A stretch of DNA of 7,974 nucleotides from NCBI GenBank assembly GCA_030428585.1, contig JAUIDL010000032.1:1-7974 (forward strand), given 5' to 3'. Position 1 is the stretch's first letter; each line of letters starts with the position of its first letter. This document shows, in pieces, positions 5,588-7,974 of this stretch. The DNA is from a bacterium (GTDB lineage Bacteria > Patescibacteriota > Saccharimonadia > Saccharimonadales > Saccharimonadaceae). The translations under genes were made by a program, and so were the position numbers. Below the pieces are notes generated by a model, which made no database searches, had not been told where the DNA came from, and saw only the letters and a list, made by a program, of their open reading frames with translations.

Positions 5588-6856
5588 TGCGACAAACTGA
5601 TTTCCACGGTCCACATAGTCTTTAAATAGCCCGAAACTTGCCGCTGATGGACTAAGTAACACGACGTCTCCCGGCTGAGCAAGCTCGTGAGCACGAGCAA
5701 CCACTTTTGACATTGTTGGCTGATCAATGATTTCATAGTTCGAAAATTCTACTTCATCAAAAGCTGCTGCGATAGTCTTCGCCTCATCGCCTATTAACAG
5801 CGCCTTTACGTTATGGTTAAGCACTTCTTTAGCTAATTCAGAGAAATCTGAGCCTTTATATGAACCCCCGAGAATCACAACTTTATTCTGCGTGAATGCC
5901 CGGAGCCCTGCAATTGCCGATGTCGGCGTTGTCGCAATGCTATCGTCGTAATATTCGACGTTATTTACCGTCGCGACGTAGGCTAAACGATGAGGCAAGC
6001 CATGAAAATTACTTATCCCGCGTTCAACTGACGCTACTTCACGAAGATATGGCCACACGGCATCGATTGCCGCAATAGTATTCAATTTATTGTGCTCTCC
6101 CTTGAGGTGAAGTGTCGATGTTGAACACAATAGTTGCTCATCATAATAGAAGTTGTTGTTAGAAATATGTGCTGATTTCTCGTCAGGAAACGCTGTCTTT
6201 TGCGCAACAGATCGCTCAGCGATAGATTCAACATATTTATTGCCAGCTAAATAGATGAGCCTATCCTGCTCTGTTTGATGCAATGTAATATTTGCTTTCG
6301 CATTCACATACTCTTCCATGTCAGTGTGAACATCGAGGTGCTCAGCCTCGATAAAAAGAAGGACGGCTGTCTGCGGAGAGTGATCAACATCCCATAGCTG
6401 GAAACTCGACAGCTCAAATACCACGTAATCATCGGCTTGAACCTGCGGTAATGTCTCTAGTGCCGATATACCAATGTTACCCACAAGCCAGACTTTCTTG
6501 CCATCTGCCTCTAGGATACTGGCAATCAAACTAGCGACCGTGCCTTTCCCTTTCGAACCCGTCACGCCGATAATTGGTGCGGGACACTTATCGATAAATT
6601 CTTTTGTCGCCGACCATATCACCCCATTCGTCGTAATATTACGCGGCGGCAGGCTGGCGGTACGGACCACCAGGTCAAAATCCTGCAGCTTCGTGAACGC
6701 ATCAGGCCCCAGAATGGTCTTTACACCTTCTGGCAATTCGTCGGCCGGAATCTGGCGCTGGTCAGCAATGGTAATCTCAACGTCAGGTTGCTGTGCCCAG
6801 TAGGCATAGTTGACCTTCCCTTCTACAGCGTATCCGGCGATGGCAACTTGTTTCAT
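5564..6856 (-). CDS. murD: UDP-N-acetylmuramoyl-L-alanine--D-glutamate ligase
   Basis: This cytoplasmic ATP-dependent ligase adds D-glutamate to UDP-MurNAc-L-Ala, the second amino-acid step of the peptidoglycan stem. The 430 residues are close to the usual length. Visible are an N-terminal nucleotide-binding domain with GYAVEGKVN (8-16), the ATP loop TGSKGKGT (99-106), Glu148 in FELSSFQL, His173 in EHLD, Lys187 in NAKANI (the position of the carbamylated lysine), Asn in GEHNKLN (253-259), His289-Arg290 and Asp305, so the invariant Mur-ligase residues are all kept. The C-terminal domain shows LGGSYKGSDF (329-338) and LSPSAASFGLF (401-411). Two loop motifs differ from the E. coli type: DSIATTP (305-311) in place of DSKATN, and HRLA in place of HRxE. 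AGGA, overlapping the stop codon of the upstream peptidase gene, sits 7 bases before the ATG, showing co-transcription and probable translational coupling. The neighbour murI supplies its D-Glu substrate. Confidence 0.93.
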   Translation of the reverse strand: MKQVAIAGYAVEGKVNYAYWAQQPDVEITIADQRQIPADELPEGVKTILGPDAFTKLQDFDLVVRTASLPPRNITTNGVIWSATKEFIDKCPAPIIGVTGSKGKGTVASLIASILEADGKKVWLVGNIGISALETLPQVQADDYVVFELSSFQLWDVDHSPQTAVLLFIEAEHLDVHTDMEEYVNAKANITLHQTEQDRLIYLAGNKYVESIAERSVAQKTAFPDEKSAHISNNNFYYDEQLLCSTSTLHLKGEHNKLNTIAAIDAVWPYLREVASVERGISNFHGLPHRLAYVATVNNVEYYDDSIATTPTSAIAGLRAFTQNKVVILGGSYKGSDFSELAKEVLNHNVKALLIGDEAKTIAAAFDEVEFSNYEIIDQPTMSKVVARAHELAQPGDVVLLSPSAASFGLFKDYVDRGNQFVASVQSLPQ

Positions 6857-6863
6857 AATCTTA

Positions 6864-6867
6864 TCCT
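6864..6867 (-). promoter_or_regulatory. murD ribosome binding site overlapping the stop of the M16 peptidase gene
   Basis: TAGGA on the - strand contains both the TAG stop of the peptidase gene (6866-6868) and the AGGA site for murD, 7 bases before its ATG. A ribosome finishing the first gene would be placed to restart on the second. Confidence 0.6.
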
Positions 6868-7974
6868 ACTTGGTTTCAAATAGATGCGTCAATTGTTCGC
6901 TCAGGTCGACCAGTTCGTCTTTGTCGTTGTTACTAACGGCTGCCAGAACCCAGGTGTTGGCCTCAAAGAAGCTCTTGGCGGTCGCAACCATCTTTTGCTT
7001 GGTCACGCGGCGAATGCTATCAGGCACCTTGCTGTAATCTTTGATGTAATCATCTGAGAAATAGCGGTTAGTGTAAAAGCCAGAAATCTGCGAGACGGTC
7101 TGTGCGCCCATCTGATAACGCCCGAGGCCGAACATCTTGGCGGCTTCAATTTCTTCGTCGGTAATTTTACCGTCGAGCACGGCTTTGAGCTCGCGTGAGA
7201 TGACTTTGAACAAGTCGGTCGCGGTTTCATGGTTCACCTGCCCGGTAATATCCCAGGCGCTGTCATAAAAGCCAGCTCCGGTGTACGAACCGACGCTGTA
7301 GGCCAACCCTTTGGCGCGGGCCTTGCCGAAGATACGCGAGTGTGTCGTACCGGTCAAAATGTGGTTCAAACTCTGCATACAGTCGAGTTCCTCGTCACTC
7401 AGCTCACGCGGAACCGTCAGTGTCAGACCAAAAGTCAAGTTGGTTGCATCCTTACGACGAATGACGGTCGGAGAGGCACTTTGCAGTTCGTCACGAGGCA
7501 CCTCGAAGCGCTTCCCTTTTGGTAGGTTAAATGATTCGAGTTGTCGCAAAATCTCAGTTTTACGGCCGCGCAGCTTGCCGGCAATGACAAAGCGCATGTT
7601 CTGCGTCGTGTGGGTGCGTTTGTGATGCTCACTAATGTCATCCAGAGTCACGTTGTTGATGGTCGCCAGGGCTTGGCGATATGTCAGGACGTCCTCACCC
7701 AGCAGTTGCTGAACGCGAGGCCACAAAATACGGTGGTGATCGTTCAGATAGTTGGTCAATTCGCTGCGAACGTTGCCTTTTTCCGCATCCAGTTCGGTCT
7801 GGTTAAAGCGTGGCTCACAGATACTCAGCCGTTGGAGGTCGAGAATGCGGTCCCATTCAAAGTCGGCACAGTCGGCTTCGTAGACCATGGCTAGGTCACT
7901 AGTGTAGGCGTTGTGGTAGGCACCGTTTTTGCTAAATTCCAGTTCAAACTCGTGCTCTGACTTATAACGAGCGT
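6866..7974 (-). CDS. M16 family zinc metallopeptidase, 5' end outside the window
   Basis: The frame is open to the right edge, giving 368 residues that begin ARYKSEHEFELEFSKNG; the ATG at 7888 (MVYEAD) is internal to the conserved domain and is not the start. KNGAYHNAYTS matches the G-x-x-x-N-A-x-T-S segment that follows the zinc motif HxxEH in M16 peptidases. ELDAEKGNVRSEL (about residues 60-72) carries the expected third zinc ligand, Glu at 7760-7762. In known members that Glu follows the second His by about 76 residues, which would put HxxEH a few codons beyond the edge. After a linker comes the second, non-catalytic M16 lobe (from about residue 110, RFVIAGKL onwards). The size suggests a single-chain, two-lobe bacterial M16B enzyme that degrades peptides in a closed chamber. 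Presence of the catalytic motif itself cannot be checked here. It is the first gene of an operon with murD, 9 bases apart. Its substrate is unknown. Confidence 0.85.
   Translation of the reverse strand, partial: ARYKSEHEFELEFSKNGAYHNAYTSDLAMVYEADCADFEWDRILDLQRLSICEPRFNQTELDAEKGNVRSELTNYLNDHHRILWPRVQQLLGEDVLTYRQALATINNVTLDDISEHHKRTHTTQNMRFVIAGKLRGRKTEILRQLESFNLPKGKRFEVPRDELQSASPTVIRRKDATNLTFGLTLTVPRELSDEELDCMQSLNHILTGTTHSRIFGKARAKGLAYSVGSYTGAGFYDSAWDITGQVNHETATDLFKVISRELKAVLDGKITDEEIEAAKMFGLGRYQMGAQTVSQISGFYTNRYFSDDYIKDYSKVPDSIRRVTKQKMVATAKSFFEANTWVLAAVSNNDKDELVDLSEQLTHLFETK

Noticed and set aside
5588..5640. Terminator between murI and murD
   Set aside because: The genes overlap, and no stem followed by a T-run was seen in either direction near the ends.
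7886..7888. ATG as the start of the M16 peptidase
   Set aside because: The frame continues open to the window edge, and the codons upstream still encode conserved M16 sequence (NAYTS).
7541..7894. Open frame of 117 codons on the + strand inside the M16 gene
   Set aside because: It is opposite a conserved peptidase domain and has no recognisable motif; a shadow frame is the simpler reading.
1..7974. CRISPR array, tRNA/rRNA gene, insertion sequence or phage genes
   Set aside because: No regularly spaced repeats, cloverleaf sequence, transposase motif or terminal inverted repeats were seen on reading both strands.

Overview
The window looks like a piece of a small-genome bacterium of the Candidate Phyla Radiation, most plausibly a Candidatus Saccharibacteria (TM7) relative. 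This is an inference from the compact layout, roughly even base composition, the style of the FtsX and CHAP-hydrolase proteins, and genes that seem to be transcribed with almost no leader. No rRNA or taxonomic marker is present to settle it. An intact release factor 2 gene, and genes ending in TAA, TAG and TGA, indicate the standard bacterial code. That argues against the UGA-recoded lineages (Gracilibacteria, Absconditabacteria).

Layout from left to right: (i) 1-468 holds the 3' part of an NHL-repeat beta-propeller gene on the + strand. It runs head-on into (ii) a - strand cluster, read right to left: prfB (3809-4894), a 137-residue protein of unknown function (3289-3702), ftsE (2494-3177), ftsX (1511-2494) and a secreted coiled-coil/CHAP peptidoglycan hydrolase (409-1497). 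The order prfB, ftsE, ftsX, hydrolase is a well-known arrangement in several Gram-positive groups; the unknown gene is wedged into it. (iii) murI (4934-5587, +) diverges from prfB out of a very short shared promoter region. (iv) On the far right a M16 metallopeptidase (6866 to the window edge, -) and murD (5564-6856, -) form an operon that converges on murI, overlapping its 3' end by 24 bases.

The common theme is cell-wall growth and division. MurI makes D-glutamate, MurD attaches it to UDP-MurNAc-L-Ala, and FtsEX with its hydrolase opens the wall at division. No mobile element, tRNA, rRNA or CRISPR array is visible, and no stretch over 300 bases lacks a gene.

The oddest place is the left junction near 433-447. 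There two unrelated genes on opposite strands are both cut off inside their domains, and both explain the same 15 bases. It is either an assembly misjoin or a microhomology-mediated rearrangement. Other points for a second look are the unknown gene with a strong GC-rich hairpin behind it, apparently leaderless prfB and ftsE, an unusually short MurI, and a MurD with an altered substrate-loop motif.
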